Of a stretch of 58,761 nucleotides of DNA, positions 1 to 8,935 are shown piece by piece. The stretch is taken from NCBI GenBank assembly GCA_040880405.1, contig JBBDIM010000210.1, positions 1 to 58,761 of the forward strand, given 5' to 3'. A program made the position numbers and the translations under genes. The notes under the pieces are model-generated. The model was not told the DNA's origin and made no database searches. It saw only the letters and a program-made list of their open reading frames with translations. How positions within the stretch are numbered: the stretch's first letter is position 1; the number at the start of each line of letters is the position of its first letter. Origin of the DNA: JBBDIM01 sp040880405 (GTDB lineage: Bacteria; Planctomycetota; Planctomycetia; Pirellulales; Pirellulaceae).

Positions 1-1018
1 TGACCGGTACACCATCTACGGTGAGGACGACGTCGTTACTTTGCAGCCCCCCTTTCTCGGCACCACTCCCGGCTTGCACCCTCGCGATCTCGCACGAGGG
101 GGCCCCGTTTTGATCGGCAACCACCCCCAGAAACCCGCCACTCCGGAAGTCGAGAATGACCCCGGGAGGCAAATTTGCCGCCAATTTCGCCTGATCCTGA
201 TCGGTCAGCGTGAGGCCGTAAAACTCTCCTTTGCGCATCGAGGTAAGCTTCGAGAGGGCGTTCACTCCCTCACCATCGACATCAATGTAATACAGTCTCA
301 GTGAAATCAATTTGGGGAACAGCGGAGTCAGTTTCTCCAGCATCTCGGAATCAACCGCGCAATTTTTGATCGTCATCAATTCCACGCTCGGCATCTCGGC
401 CACTTGCCCCAGCCACTCCGGGGTCACCTTATCGCCGGTAATCAGGACATCCTGGATGTAATCCAACTGCCGCAGATAATAAAGCTGCTCGGCGGTTCCT
501 TCGTAGTTGTCGTCCAGCACAATGTTCGGGCCGCGAATCCCCATTTGCATGAATCCACCCTGCGGACCATACGAGGAAAACTTCACCCCCAGCCCACTCA
601 AAAGCCGCGTCGAGCGCTCTTGCTGGAGCGGTCGCAGTTTCCGCAGGACCTCCGCCGCGTAGGAGGAAACGCGATCCTCCCCCTCCTCGGCGATCCGTTC
701 AATCTGCTCGACCGCCCCCTTTTCTCGCGCAATGTCCTCTCCTAGGGCGAACGATCGGAGCAAATGGATGCAGCGAATCGATTTCTCCAGACTGCCGGAT
801 CGGACCGCGGCATCCAAGCGCCCGATCACATCGGTCGAGACCTCTCCCAGTTTCTGCGTGGCGTTCTCCCGGACCAGGAACTTATCGGAATCGAGATCTT
901 TGATCCACTGATCGATCTGGGCTGAGGTCGCCCCGGCCGCGGACTCGTCCGCTTGGGCGCGCACAGCACCTGTTAAAAATAGAGCCAACAAGAGGGCAAC
1001 AACGTGAGACGATTTCAA
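1..1018 (-). CDS. Secreted HEAT/LRR-like protein with C-terminal PDZ domain (3' end cut off by window)
   Basis: The gene reads leftward off the window edge, so its C-terminus is missing; 339 codons are open. I chose the TTG at 1018 because GGGAG lies 7 bases upstream and the residues that follow form a signal peptide (hydrophobic VVALLLALFLTG, then AVRAQA as a likely cleavage region). After this come a helical HEAT-like stretch, then leucine-rich-type segments such as YYLRQLDYIQDVLITG and FPKLISLRLYYIDV, and finally a PDZ-like segment (FLGVVADQNG and AEKGGLQSNDVVLTVDG) at the visible end. Such exported PDZ proteins with LRR-like repeats are common in Planctomycetota; the partner or substrate is unknown. 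Protein export is inferred from the signal peptide only. Confidence 0.8.
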   Translation of the reverse strand, partial: MKSSHVVALLLALFLTGAVRAQADESAAGATSAQIDQWIKDLDSDKFLVRENATQKLGEVSTDVIGRLDAAVRSGSLEKSIRCIHLLRSFALGEDIAREKGAVEQIERIAEEGEDRVSSYAAEVLRKLRPLQQERSTRLLSGLGVKFSSYGPQGGFMQMGIRGPNIVLDDNYEGTAEQLYYLRQLDYIQDVLITGDKVTPEWLGQVAEMPSVELMTIKNCAVDSEMLEKLTPLFPKLISLRLYYIDVDGEGVNALSKLTSMRKGEFYGLTLTDQDQAKLAANLPPGVILDFRSGGFLGVVADQNGAPSCEIARVQAGSGAEKGGLQSNDVVLTVDGVPV

Positions 1019-1229
1019 AATGAAACTCCCGCGGGGTTTGGGAGGGGCGGCGACAATTTTAATGTGCCTAACTTAACCCAGCAATCTGCGATTTTTCTGA
1101 GGCAGTCAGGCCGACAAGCGAGGTTATGCTAGGAGTTCTTAGGTTCATCCGTTATTTTGGCGGGACCAGCGTAATTATTCCAGTGGAAAACCGAGTTGCT
1201 ACCCCAGCGTGGGAGGCCCAGACGATCCC

Positions 1230-2123
1230 ATGTCGGAGCCCATTTCGGAGCTAAAGTCCCCCGTGTCGCGGCCGATGGAGTATGCCCTCGTCGATTTCGG
1301 TCAGGGACGAAAACTGGAACGTTTTGGCGATTTTCTGTTGGATCGACCCAGCCCACCCGCTGATTTTACCCCCATTGGCGATCCCCAGGCCTGGGAAGAG
1401 CACCGCGTCATCTACCAGCGGACCGACAGTACCGAGGGGAATTGGGAGTCGCCGGCCGACTTGCCACCCCAGTGGGGCATTCAGGTCGAGGGGATTCACC
1501 TCCGGATCAAACCGACGCGGTTTGGACACGTCGGTTTTTTTCCGGAGCATCTGACCCACTGGCCCTGGCTGGCCCGACTTCAGCAGTCGGTCGACCGACC
1601 GCTAAAGGTTTTACACCTATTCGCCTACACCGGTTCCACTACGCTCGCCCTCGCCCGAATGGGGGCGGAGATAACCCATGTCGATTCGGCCAAAAATGTC
1701 GTGAGCTGGGCCCGGCAAAACGCGACCAACTCCAGCCTGGATCAGGCCCCGATCCGCTGGCTCCACGAAGACGCCCGCAAGTTTATCCGGCGAGAATTAA
1801 AGCGTGAGGCCACGTATGATGGAGTGATCCTCGATCCACCCACCTACGGCCATGGTACCAAGGGTGAGGTTTGGCGGATCGAAAAACACTTGCCGCGGAT
1901 GCTGGCGGATTTACGGAAGCTGGTGGTCCCGAGAAACGCCTTTTGGCTCCTCACCTGCCACTCGCCCGGTTTCGAGGCCCAAAAACTGCGATCTTGCCTG
2001 ACCGACGACGCTTCCCTGCCCCGCTCCGGAAACCTGGAATCGGGCCCCATGCAACTGACCACCCCCGCCGGACGAGCACTCCCCAGCGGATATTTTGCCC
2101 GCTGGACCGATTTGCCCGTTTAA
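1230..2123 (+). CDS. Class I SAM-dependent rRNA methyltransferase, RlmI/RlmK-like
   Basis: This 297-residue protein has a Rossmann-type SAM-binding block LHLFAYTGSTTLALARMGAE starting near residue 128, followed by THVDSAKNVVSWARQNA, and the substrate-loop motif DPPTYG near residue 202. The N-terminal YALVDFGQGRKLERFG is seen in the PUA-lacking branch of the 23S rRNA (cytosine-C5) methyltransferase family. RNA as substrate is inferred from the family; the exact base is not known. An in-frame GTG at 1209 would add seven residues, but it is itself part of the GGGAGG purine tract, so ATG 1230 is preferred, with 13-base spacing. A second RNA methyltransferase gene follows 30 bases downstream on the same strand, which suggests cotranscription. 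Confidence 0.85.
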   Translation: MSEPISELKSPVSRPMEYALVDFGQGRKLERFGDFLLDRPSPPADFTPIGDPQAWEEHRVIYQRTDSTEGNWESPADLPPQWGIQVEGIHLRIKPTRFGHVGFFPEHLTHWPWLARLQQSVDRPLKVLHLFAYTGSTTLALARMGAEITHVDSAKNVVSWARQNATNSSLDQAPIRWLHEDARKFIRRELKREATYDGVILDPPTYGHGTKGEVWRIEKHLPRMLADLRKLVVPRNAFWLLTCHSPGFEAQKLRSCLTDDASLPRSGNLESGPMQLTTPAGRALPSGYFARWTDLPV

Positions 2124-2153
2124 CGACTGCCCATTTCAAGATTAGCGGCTCGC

Positions 2154-2960
2154 ATGCTCGAAATTAACAGCCTCCAAAATTCCCGCATCAAGGACGCCGT
2201 CAGGCTCCGCAATCGGCGCGAGCGGCGCTCCAGCGGCCGGACCCTGATCGACGGCGTCCGCGAGTTGACCAGGGCGTTGGCCTGCGACTTTCCGGTGACC
2301 GAGGTGTTTTTCAGTGAGGCGGTAATCGATCCGGCCGACCTAGCCGCGCTACGTGCCGTCCTCCACAAGCATCCCCAGGTAGAGATGATCCGCGTCAGTG
2401 AGCCGGTACTCGAAAAGCTCTCGTTTGGCGATCGCCTGGAGGGGGTTGTCGCGGTGGCCCGTTGCCCTGTGCGGAACTTGGCGGACATTCCCCTGGGCAA
2501 GAATCCGCTGATCGTCGTGCTTGAGCGGGTCGAGAAGCCGGGCAACCTGGGTGCGTTGCTCCGCACGCTCGACGCCGTGGGTGGCGATCTGTTGATCTCG
2601 GCCGACGGCCAGACCGATCTTTACAACCCGAACGTCATCCGCGCCAGCTCCGGGGCGGTCTTCCGCGTGCCGGTGGTCGAGGCGACCACGGAGGAAACGC
2701 TTACCTTCCTCTGCCAAATCGGGGCAACCATTTGCGCCGCTCGGGTCGATGGATCCCGCGTGTACACCGAGCTCGATTACCGTGATCAGCCGATCGCGCT
2801 GGTCCTAGGCAACGAGGCGGAAGGCCTGACCGACCGCTGGACCGGCATCGACATCGAAGCGATCCACTTGCCCATGCGAGGCATTGCGGACAGCCTAAAC
2901 GTCTCTACCACGGCGGCGGTCTTGCTGTACGAGGTTTTGCGGCAGAGGAGCCAGAGTTAA
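2154..2960 (+). CDS. TrmH/SpoU family RNA 2'-O-methyltransferase
   Basis: The 268-residue protein has the usual SpoU architecture: an N-terminal RNA-binding substrate domain (starting INSLQNSRIKDAVRLRNRRE) and a C-terminal trefoil-knot SAM domain. The three family motifs are visible: VEKPGNLGALLRTLDAVG, ALVLGNEAEGLTDRW, and LPMRGIADSLNVSTTAAVLL. The family transfers a methyl group to a ribose 2'-OH in rRNA or tRNA; the target nucleotide cannot be told from sequence. It lies 30 bases behind the RlmI-like methyltransferase, which suggests a two-gene RNA-modification unit. Confidence 0.9.
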   Translation: MLEINSLQNSRIKDAVRLRNRRERRSSGRTLIDGVRELTRALACDFPVTEVFFSEAVIDPADLAALRAVLHKHPQVEMIRVSEPVLEKLSFGDRLEGVVAVARCPVRNLADIPLGKNPLIVVLERVEKPGNLGALLRTLDAVGGDLLISADGQTDLYNPNVIRASSGAVFRVPVVEATTEETLTFLCQIGATICAARVDGSRVYTELDYRDQPIALVLGNEAEGLTDRWTGIDIEAIHLPMRGIADSLNVSTTAAVLLYEVLRQRSQS

Positions 2961-3067
2961 ACGGCTTTATCCCCGCCCTCTTTGTGAGCGCGGGAATGAA
3001 GTGCCGTAACGTTTTACTATCGAGGGACGCTGCCCGCGTGAAATTCCGTAGGCCTGTCTTTGACGAA

Positions 3068-3481
3068 CTAGTTAGCGCTTTCCAGATCGAAATCAATCGT
3101 ATTCTGCCCGCCTGCGACAGTAGCCCTCAATTCCGTTTCGCTGGGCGAAGTGTAATTATTGGGAAGTTTGACACGCGGAGTCTCCAACGCGAGATCTTCC
3201 TCATAAACCTTAATCGCCACTTTGTACTCACCGGTCGGAATCGTGGTGTTTCCGCGGCCTCGAATGATGGTGTACTTGCCACCCTCCTGAGTGTACGCGA
3301 GCGCACTGCCGCCGATTGCCGGATCGATTGGGGTGTACAACACCTCCAAACCACTGACCGGAGTTCCGTCGACGGTCACCGTTCCGCTTACTGAGCCTTC
3401 ACTACCCCCTTGGCAGCCGGCGAATAAGGCTAGATGAATCGCCAGACAAAAAACCACACAAACGCGTTTAGCAATGATCAT
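3068..3481 (-). CDS. Small lipoprotein with transthyretin/carboxypeptidase-regulatory-like fold
   Basis: The protein has 137 residues from ATG 3481; an in-frame start at 3508 would add nine residues. A hydrophobic N-terminus ends in the lipobox-like LFAGCQGG, so attachment of lipid to the cysteine is likely. The rest is a single beta-sandwich-like domain opening with SVSGTVTVDGTPVSGLEVLY, typical of the small transthyretin-like lipoproteins that Planctomycetota encode in large numbers, often right after a DUF1559 gene, as here. It is the downstream partner of the broken DUF1559 gene at 3603-4538, same strand, 121 bases away. The molecular function of the family is unknown. Confidence 0.8.
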   Translation of the reverse strand: MIIAKRVCVVFCLAIHLALFAGCQGGSEGSVSGTVTVDGTPVSGLEVLYTPIDPAIGGSALAYTQEGGKYTIIRGRGNTTIPTGEYKVAIKVYEEDLALETPRVKLPNNYTSPSETELRATVAGGQNTIDFDLESAN

Positions 3482-3602
3482 GGGAAGCGCAATCCTGAAA
3501 AGAAACATGAAGCCATGCCAGCTAAGTGAATGGCGAAAAGGAACGTCAAGGATTCACGCCGTGAAGCCCTGACGTCGCCAATGAGAACAGCATAAGCAGG
3601 GC

Positions 3603-4538
3603 TTACGGCAGTGTGAAAGTCACGCCATCCTGACGCCGTGACAAGGGTTGATAGACACCTTCGTGACTGGTCGTTTCCGGCAGGAACCGAACCGAAGCGT
3701 CACACAGCAGAATATTCACACCACCTGGATGGAGACTCGACACTCCTTTGCCACGATTACCATTCGACCCATAGTCGTGATTAATAACGAACTGAGCACG
3801 CATCAGCGTACGCGGAAGCCCAAAATTACTACCCGCGTTGTTCCGACCGACCCCAGGCCAGACAGCGGCCTCGAAGGTGAAACTAGAATTCACCTTTGAC
3901 GGAGCACCGTCCCGTTCGCTAACCATTAAGGTATTGCTTGAGCCATCAATGATGTGATGGAAACCGAGATAGCTGTTCCCGTGAAAGACGCCGTCACCAT
4001 TAGGGATACCGGTTGTACCTGCGGCACCTACGTTCGCTGCGTCAACGCCAGCGTTGGCAACATAGTTTGATGTTGCAACCGGGAAGTGATTGGTATTGCT
4101 CGTGCCAAAATCCACTAAATCGTTCGTGGCCTAAGTTACGTCACTGGGGCAACGGTAGGCCGTTAATGGTGTTTGGAGCAGCGCCTTATCCGCGTCGGTG
4201 GAGGATGCGTGGTAGCGATTGACGAGCGGGATTTGACCAGGGTTCAGTTGGTCATAAAGTGCCCCCTGCTCGATGTAAGGCAGGAGCGCTACCGCCCATC
4301 CATACATGGGACGTCCATTGGATCCGCGGTTCAGCCACCCGGCCGGAAAGGCGTTGTAGGTGTCGTGGTAGTTGTGCATCGCTACCCCGATTTGCTTCAG
4401 GTTATTGGTGCACTGCATTCGGCGAGCCGCTTCACGCGCTTGCTGCACTGCGGGAAGGAGCAGTGCGACCAACACGCCAATGATGGCAATCACCACCAAC
4501 AACTCAACAAGGGTGAAACCATGGGAGATCCGCTTCAT
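3603..4538 (-). pseudogene. DUF1559 / prepilin-type N-cleavage protein interrupted by an in-frame amber codon
   Basis: From ATG 4538 the protein starts MKRISHGFTLVELLVVIAII, a type IV prepilin-like cleavage and methylation signal, followed by LLPAVQQAREAARRMQC, the hallmark of DUF1559. The frame runs through YRCPSD and then meets TAG at 4131-4133 (codon 136). The same frame continues open for about 175 more codons with recognisable DUF1559 sequence (VATSNYVANAG, GFHHIIDGSSNTLMVSE, HPGGVNILLCDASVRFLPE) to the normal stop at 3603. The defect is therefore one nonsense codon without a frameshift: a recent mutation, a sequencing error, or readthrough. The prepilin peptidase at 37085-38371 could process an intact product. 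Confidence 0.8.
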
Positions 4539-4993
4539 GAGACTGACTTTCTGATGAGGAGAATAAGATAATACACAAGCAACAGGAGATTGAGCCTCAA
4601 TTCGATCGGCCACGTTCGACCATGATATCTCGAACAATCATCCCTGCTTGCAAATTATACCCCCACAGAAATCACCAGGGAAGAACAAAAAGATAAAAAA
4701 TTCAACAGCACTGAGTTATGTTTCGATCCTCTTGAGTTTTATTACTCCCTGGCACTGACCGCCCCTAATGGTGCCCACACCCGCCTTAAGGACGAAAAAA
4801 CCGCCGAGAAAGACGTCCCCCAGCACTTGTCGCCTACTGAATCACGATAGCAGAAGAAGCTTAATTGAAAAAATTTTCCCTTGCCCTTGGCGTGCGAATT
4901 TTGCGCTATAGATGGCCCATCCGTGCTGCACGGAAGAGTGGGCGATGATTCACCGAGCTACGATTCATTCGCTGGGGAAGCGATGGGCCGATT
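4539..4993. other. Gene-free stretch upstream of the DUF1559 gene
   Basis: No credible coding frame on either strand. The part from about 4640 to 4745 is AT-rich compared with the rest of the window. On the minus strand a perfect TATAAT lies at 4659-4654, 116 bases before the DUF1559 ATG, but no good -35 hexamer sits at the right distance, so a promoter there is only possible. The region separates the DUF1559/lipoprotein pair from the end of folD. Confidence 0.5.
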
Positions 4994-5875
4994 TCACCGG
5001 GCCTGCAATTTCGCGGCTTGGAGGGTGTTTTCCAGCAGCATCGTAACGGTCAACCGACCAACACCGCCGGGGACCGGGGTAATCGCCGAGGCGACCTCTG
5101 AGAGCCCCTGAAAGTCGACATCGCCGACCAATCCCTCGTTGGTCCGATTGATCCCGACATCAATCACCACCACGCCCGGCTTGACCATGTCGGCCGTCAG
5201 GAACTTCGCCTGGCCGATTGCGGCCACCACGATATCGGCCTCCCGCGTGAGGTCCGCCAAGTTTTGGGTGCGGCTATGGCAGAGCGTGACTGTGGCGTTG
5301 GCGGCCGACTTGCCGCAGGTGGTGCTTTCCTTCTGGACGAGCATCATCGCCAGCGGTTTGCCGACGATCTCACTCCGGCCCAGAATCACGACATGCTTTC
5401 CGGCGATCTCAATTCCACTGCGATGCAGAATCTGCACCACCCCATGCGGCGTGCAGGGCAGAAACCGAGGGCGGCCCTGAGAGAGCATCCCGACATTGAT
5501 CGGGTGGAAACAATCGACATCCTTCAGCGGGTCGATCGCATCAAGGACCGGAGTCGCGTCTAAATGCCCCGGAAGAGGCAACTGAACCAGGATGCCGCTC
5601 ACTGTGTCGTCCGAATTGAGTTGATCGATCGTCTCCATCATCTCTTCCTGGGTCGTCGATGTCGGCAGGCGGACCAATTGGCTGTCGATCCCGACCTTTC
5701 CACAAGCTTTTTCCTTGTTGCGGACATAGACCTGACTGGCGGGGTCCTCACCCACCAGCACCGCCGCAAGTTTCGGCTTTTTACCGGTGGCCTCGACCAA
5801 CCGCGCCACGCGACCCTGAATTTCAGCCTGAATTTGCTCGGCCAGTGGTTTTCCGTCCAAAATCAAAGCGGCCAC
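4994..5875 (-). CDS. folD: Bifunctional methylenetetrahydrofolate dehydrogenase / cyclohydrolase
   Basis: FolD interconverts 5,10-methylene-THF, 5,10-methenyl-THF and 10-formyl-THF in the cytoplasm, supplying one-carbon units. The protein shows YVRNKEKACGKVGID (with the catalytic Lys of the YxxxK motif), GILVQLPLPGHLD, the cofactor-loop VVILGRSEIVGKPLAMML, and the C-terminal ITPVPGGVGRLTVTMLLENT. GTG 5875 gives 293 residues starting with the family-typical VAALILDGKPLAEQI and has GGGAA 7 bases upstream; a TTG at 5905 would add ten residues but its purine tract is too close. It stands alone, with no folate genes next to it. Confidence 0.95.
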   Translation of the reverse strand: MAALILDGKPLAEQIQAEIQGRVARLVEATGKKPKLAAVLVGEDPASQVYVRNKEKACGKVGIDSQLVRLPTSTTQEEMMETIDQLNSDDTVSGILVQLPLPGHLDATPVLDAIDPLKDVDCFHPINVGMLSQGRPRFLPCTPHGVVQILHRSGIEIAGKHVVILGRSEIVGKPLAMMLVQKESTTCGKSAANATVTLCHSRTQNLADLTREADIVVAAIGQAKFLTADMVKPGVVVIDVGINRTNEGLVGDVDFQGLSEVASAITPVPGGVGRLTVTMLLENTLQAAKLQAR

Positions 5876-6112
5876 GATGCGGTTCCCGTAAATAGACGGC
5901 GGCAATTCCCTCGAATAATCAGACCCTTGGGTGTCGCATTCTAGCCGGTGCTACTTGCCAGCGGGACCCCTCCGACCCCGTTATTGTTCCTGCAAGGTCT
6001 GCGTCATTGCCTATCCCCATCCGGCGAAACGACTGCTCTTTTCACCTAGGAACGGCCACCTGGCCAACTACAATAGGGGGACACCAATACACTCTCTCAA
6101 TTGCGCGATTCG

Positions 6113-6736
6113 ATGATCTTCAACGACTACCACCGGACCGTTGTGGGATACCATGGCACCAAGCTATCCACGGCGAGAAAGATCATCAATCGCGAAAAAA
6201 GCTTCAATCCGAGCGAAAACAGCGACGATTGGTTGGGACACGGGGTCTACTTTTGGGAATATGCACCCCAGCAGGCACACTGGTGGGCCAAGCGACAAAG
6301 TGCAAAATCCAACTGGGATGAGCCGATTGCCATCCTTGGCTCAATGATTCGACTTGGCTTTTGCTTTGACCTCATGGACCCGTATAATGTGGATGAGATC
6401 AAGCAATACAGGGAAACGGCAGAGGCTACCGGGCAGAGGGTGGAAGACAATGCTTTCCACCGTAAATATTTGGACTGTGCAGTATTTCAATATGCTTTTG
6501 CGGCAATTGAGGCAGAGCAAGATCATAAGGTCGACTCTGCGCGTGCGGTTTACGTTCCGGCCAAGCCTGACCGCGTTTGGGCAAGAAGTTGGATCTCGAA
6601 AAACGCCCACATCCAGATATGCGTCAGAAATCAGGCCTGCATTTTAGGGACGTGGTTGCACTACCCTACCCAATTAAGCGGAGATGCGGACGATGACTCG
6701 TCGAAAAGTAAAACTACCGAAATCCCAATCGAATGA
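6113..6736 (+). CDS. Putative PARP-like ADP-ribosyltransferase-fold protein, possible toxin
   Basis: A 207-residue soluble protein from ATG 6113 (an in-frame start at 6101 adds four residues). Two features match the PARP-type ADP-ribosyltransferase fold: GYHGTKLSTARKII near the N-terminus (HGT in the first strand, where NAD contacts are made) and GHGVYFWEYAPQQAHWWAK (the GxYF-A-A pattern of the second motif). The third, usually Glu-containing, motif is not clear; AHIQICVRNQACILG is a candidate with Gln. NAD-dependent modification is therefore inferred, not shown. GC content is visibly lower than in the neighbours, and a small gene overlaps its 3' end before a strong terminator, so this is a compact acquired unit resembling toxin-antitoxin pairs. 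A TACAAT hexamer lies at 6069-6074 without a good -35. Confidence 0.6.
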   Translation: MIFNDYHRTVVGYHGTKLSTARKIINREKSFNPSENSDDWLGHGVYFWEYAPQQAHWWAKRQSAKSNWDEPIAILGSMIRLGFCFDLMDPYNVDEIKQYRETAEATGQRVEDNAFHRKYLDCAVFQYAFAAIEAEQDHKVDSARAVYVPAKPDRVWARSWISKNAHIQICVRNQACILGTWLHYPTQLSGDADDDSSKSKTTEIPIE

Positions 6737-6872
6737 AATAATCCACAAAGCCGCGACAAAATCCGCGAAGTTGCCGATGGCGGATCGGATTCAGCTCATG
6801 GTGAAAGCAAAGTTGATCAGCCAGGAAGAGGCCGATAAGGCCAAAGACAGGCTCTCAGAGCCCGTTCATTGA
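6693..6872 (+). CDS. Small lysine-rich protein overlapping the ADP-ribosyltransferase-like gene; possible antitoxin
   Basis: A 59-residue protein beginning MTRRKVKLPKSQSN. It overlaps the last 44 bases of the preceding gene in another frame, so translation is probably coupled. ATG 6693 is preferred over ATG 6684 because GGAG lies 9 bases upstream of 6693. The sequence is strongly charged and looks helical (ADRIQLMVKAKLISQEEADKAK), with no recognisable DNA-binding motif. I do not recognise the family. Its position, size and shared terminator suggest it works with the upstream protein, possibly as a neutralising partner, but this is inference from gene arrangement only. Confidence 0.5.
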   Translation: MTRRKVKLPKSQSNEIIHKAATKSAKLPMADRIQLMVKAKLISQEEADKAKDRLSEPVH

Positions 6873-6919
6873 TCTATTCGCCTTCGGTGAACGCAGGCCG
6901 GTAAACCCATCGTACTGTC

Positions 6920-6955
6920 GGCTCGTGGAATAAACTCCGCGAGCCTTTTTGTTTT
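6920..6955 (+). terminator. Rho-independent terminator after the ART-like gene pair
   Basis: GGCTCGTGG at 6920-6928 pairs with CCGCGAGCC at 6937-6945 (nine pairs, one G-U) around an 8-base loop, followed by TTTTT and then GTTTT. It ends transcription 48 bases after the small gene at 6693-6872. Confidence 0.85.
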
Positions 6956-7182
6956 GCGTCTGTCATGTCGGGTAAGGTCACGGAAGATTTTCGATCGTCA
7001 ATCGAAGTAGGATCGCGTCACGCCAAGCCACAACGCCGGAAAGCCGCGTTACGGCGATTGTGCGAATTGTGTATATTGGGTACTTTAGTCGCCCTGTTTC
7101 GAGGTCCGGTGGTATCATCGGAGCCTACAATGGGGCCGGCACCCCTTCGAAATTCACTCTTGTTGGTAACCAATTTTGCTCC

Positions 7183-8901
7183 ATGGCAAGCGATAGCAAA
7201 CTCAGCTCCACCGAACACCTTAAGATCAACAGTCAGTACCTGCGGGGCGACATCTCCGAGGAACTGGGAGACGGTACCGATCATTTTGGCAAGGATAGCG
7301 TCAATCTGATCAAGCACTTCGGCATGTACCAGCAGGATGATCGCGACGCCCGCGGCAAGAACCGCGCCGAGGGCAAGCCGGGCAAGAGCTTTATTTTCAT
7401 GGTTCGGACCAAGCTCCCCGCCGGCGACATGACCAGCGCGCAGTTCATGAAGGAACTGGAGCTGTGCGACCGGTTTGGCAACGAAACGCTCCGGATCACC
7501 AGTCGCCAAGGCCTGCAATACCATGGCATCCATAAAGACAACGTCTCCCAGTTGCTCCGTGAGATGGAAGAAGTTGGGCTGACCAGCCTAGGTGCCTGCG
7601 GCGACGTCAATCGTAACGTCATGTGCTGCCCTGCCCCGTTCAAAAACAACGGTTTGCACGATCAAATCCAGGCTCTCTCAAGGGAACTAGCGGAGCACTT
7701 CGCTCCCCGCACCCCCGCGTACCGCGAGGTCTTCCTGAAAGACCCGGAGACCGGCGAGCAGGAGAAAATCGCCACCGGCGAGCCGGTCGAACCGCTGTAC
7801 GGCCAGCAGTACCTCCCCCGCAAATTCAAAATGGGCATCGCCCTGCCGGAAGATAACTGCATCGACGTCTACACCCAAGATCTCGGCTTTATCGCCATCC
7901 ACGAGAATGGCAAGGTCATGGGATACAACATCTTGGTTGGCGGCGGCCAAGGCCGAACCCCCAGCGCCGAAAAAACCTTCCCCGCCCTGGGTCAAATGAT
8001 GACCTACGTCACGCCCGACCAGGCCCTCGCCGTGGCGGAGGCGATCGTCAAAGTGCAACGCGACTTCGGCAACCGGGAAGATCGCAAACTGGCCCGGATG
8101 AAGTACCTGATCCACGAGTGGGGCCTCCCGAAGTTCAAGGCTAAGGTCGAGGAGTACTTCGGCAGTTCGCTACCGGAGCCCCATCCGACCGATGTCCACG
8201 ACTTCGACGACCACAAAGGTTGGAGCGAGCAAGGAGACGGCAACTGGTTCTACGGCCTAAACATCGAAAACGGCCGAATCCTGGATGCTGGCGACTTCCG
8301 CCTCAAAACCGCCATCCGCGAGATCTGTACCACCTTCAACCCCGGGGTGCATTTGACCTCACACCAAGATGTCATATTCTCCGGCATCGCGCCGGATCAA
8401 AAATCGGCCTTTGAGGCGATTCTGGCCAAGCATAACGTCAAACGCTCCGAAGACATCTCGCTGGTTCGTAACTGGTCGATGGCCTGCGTCGCCTGGCCTA
8501 CCTGCGGCCTCTCGATCACCGAAAGCGAGCGCGCGCTACCCGGCATCATGGATCAGCTCGAACCGATCTTGGAAGACCTCGGCTTGGCCGACGAGAAGTT
8601 CACCGTCCGCATGACCGGCTGCCCTAACGGCTGTGCTCGACCCTACAACTGCGATATCGGCCTGGTCGGCCGAGCCAAGGACAAATACACCCTGTTTCTC
8701 GGCGGCCGACTCCTGGGGAATCGCCTGAACTTTATCTACAAGGACATGGTTCTCGCGGAGGATGTCGCCCCCGAACTGGCGAAGGTGTTTACCCTGTTTA
8801 AACAACAGCGCGAACCGGGCGAATCGTTGGGCGATTTCTGCCACCGCCTGGGGGCAGAGCAACTGCTGGCCGCAGCCGATGTAGCGGCACCATCGACCTA
8901 A
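7183..8901 (+). CDS. cysI: Assimilatory sulfite reductase, hemoprotein (beta) subunit
   Basis: This enzyme reduces sulfite to sulfide with six electrons, feeding cysteine synthesis. The four cysteines that hold the 4Fe-4S cluster and siroheme are at C435, C441, C480 and C484, in ACVAWPTCGLS and TGCPNGCARPYN, the same spacing as in E. coli CysI. The N-terminal half has the other siroheme-fold repeat (RITSRQGLQYHGI, CGDVNRNVMCCPAPF). Length is 572 residues, as for CysI. ATG 7183 is chosen because the in-frame upstream stretch from 7060 is not family-like. No cysJ flavoprotein is nearby, so the electron donor (NADPH via CysJ elsewhere, or ferredoxin) is open. Serine acetyltransferase at 28354-29349 belongs to the same pathway. 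Confidence 0.92.
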   Translation: MASDSKLSSTEHLKINSQYLRGDISEELGDGTDHFGKDSVNLIKHFGMYQQDDRDARGKNRAEGKPGKSFIFMVRTKLPAGDMTSAQFMKELELCDRFGNETLRITSRQGLQYHGIHKDNVSQLLREMEEVGLTSLGACGDVNRNVMCCPAPFKNNGLHDQIQALSRELAEHFAPRTPAYREVFLKDPETGEQEKIATGEPVEPLYGQQYLPRKFKMGIALPEDNCIDVYTQDLGFIAIHENGKVMGYNILVGGGQGRTPSAEKTFPALGQMMTYVTPDQALAVAEAIVKVQRDFGNREDRKLARMKYLIHEWGLPKFKAKVEEYFGSSLPEPHPTDVHDFDDHKGWSEQGDGNWFYGLNIENGRILDAGDFRLKTAIREICTTFNPGVHLTSHQDVIFSGIAPDQKSAFEAILAKHNVKRSEDISLVRNWSMACVAWPTCGLSITESERALPGIMDQLEPILEDLGLADEKFTVRMTGCPNGCARPYNCDIGLVGRAKDKYTLFLGGRLLGNRLNFIYKDMVLAEDVAPELAKVFTLFKQQREPGESLGDFCHRLGAEQLLAAADVAAPST

Positions 8902-8935
8902 TGGGGCCCCTCTTCACAGGGCGGCATTAGTGGCT

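Noticed and set aside
41..745. Open frames on the plus strand at 41-304 and 404-745
   Set aside because: They run opposite to a complete, family-like coding frame (signal peptide, LRR, PDZ) on the minus strand and have no recognisable sequence.
6041..6074. Full sigma70 promoter before the ART-like gene
   Set aside because: TACAAT is present at 6069-6074, but the only -35-like hexamer (TTCACC, 6041) is 22 bases away.
7060..7182. Longer N-terminus for sulfite reductase
   Set aside because: The 41 extra residues do not fit the family, while ATG 7183 gives the usual length and the exact E. coli cysteine numbering plus one.
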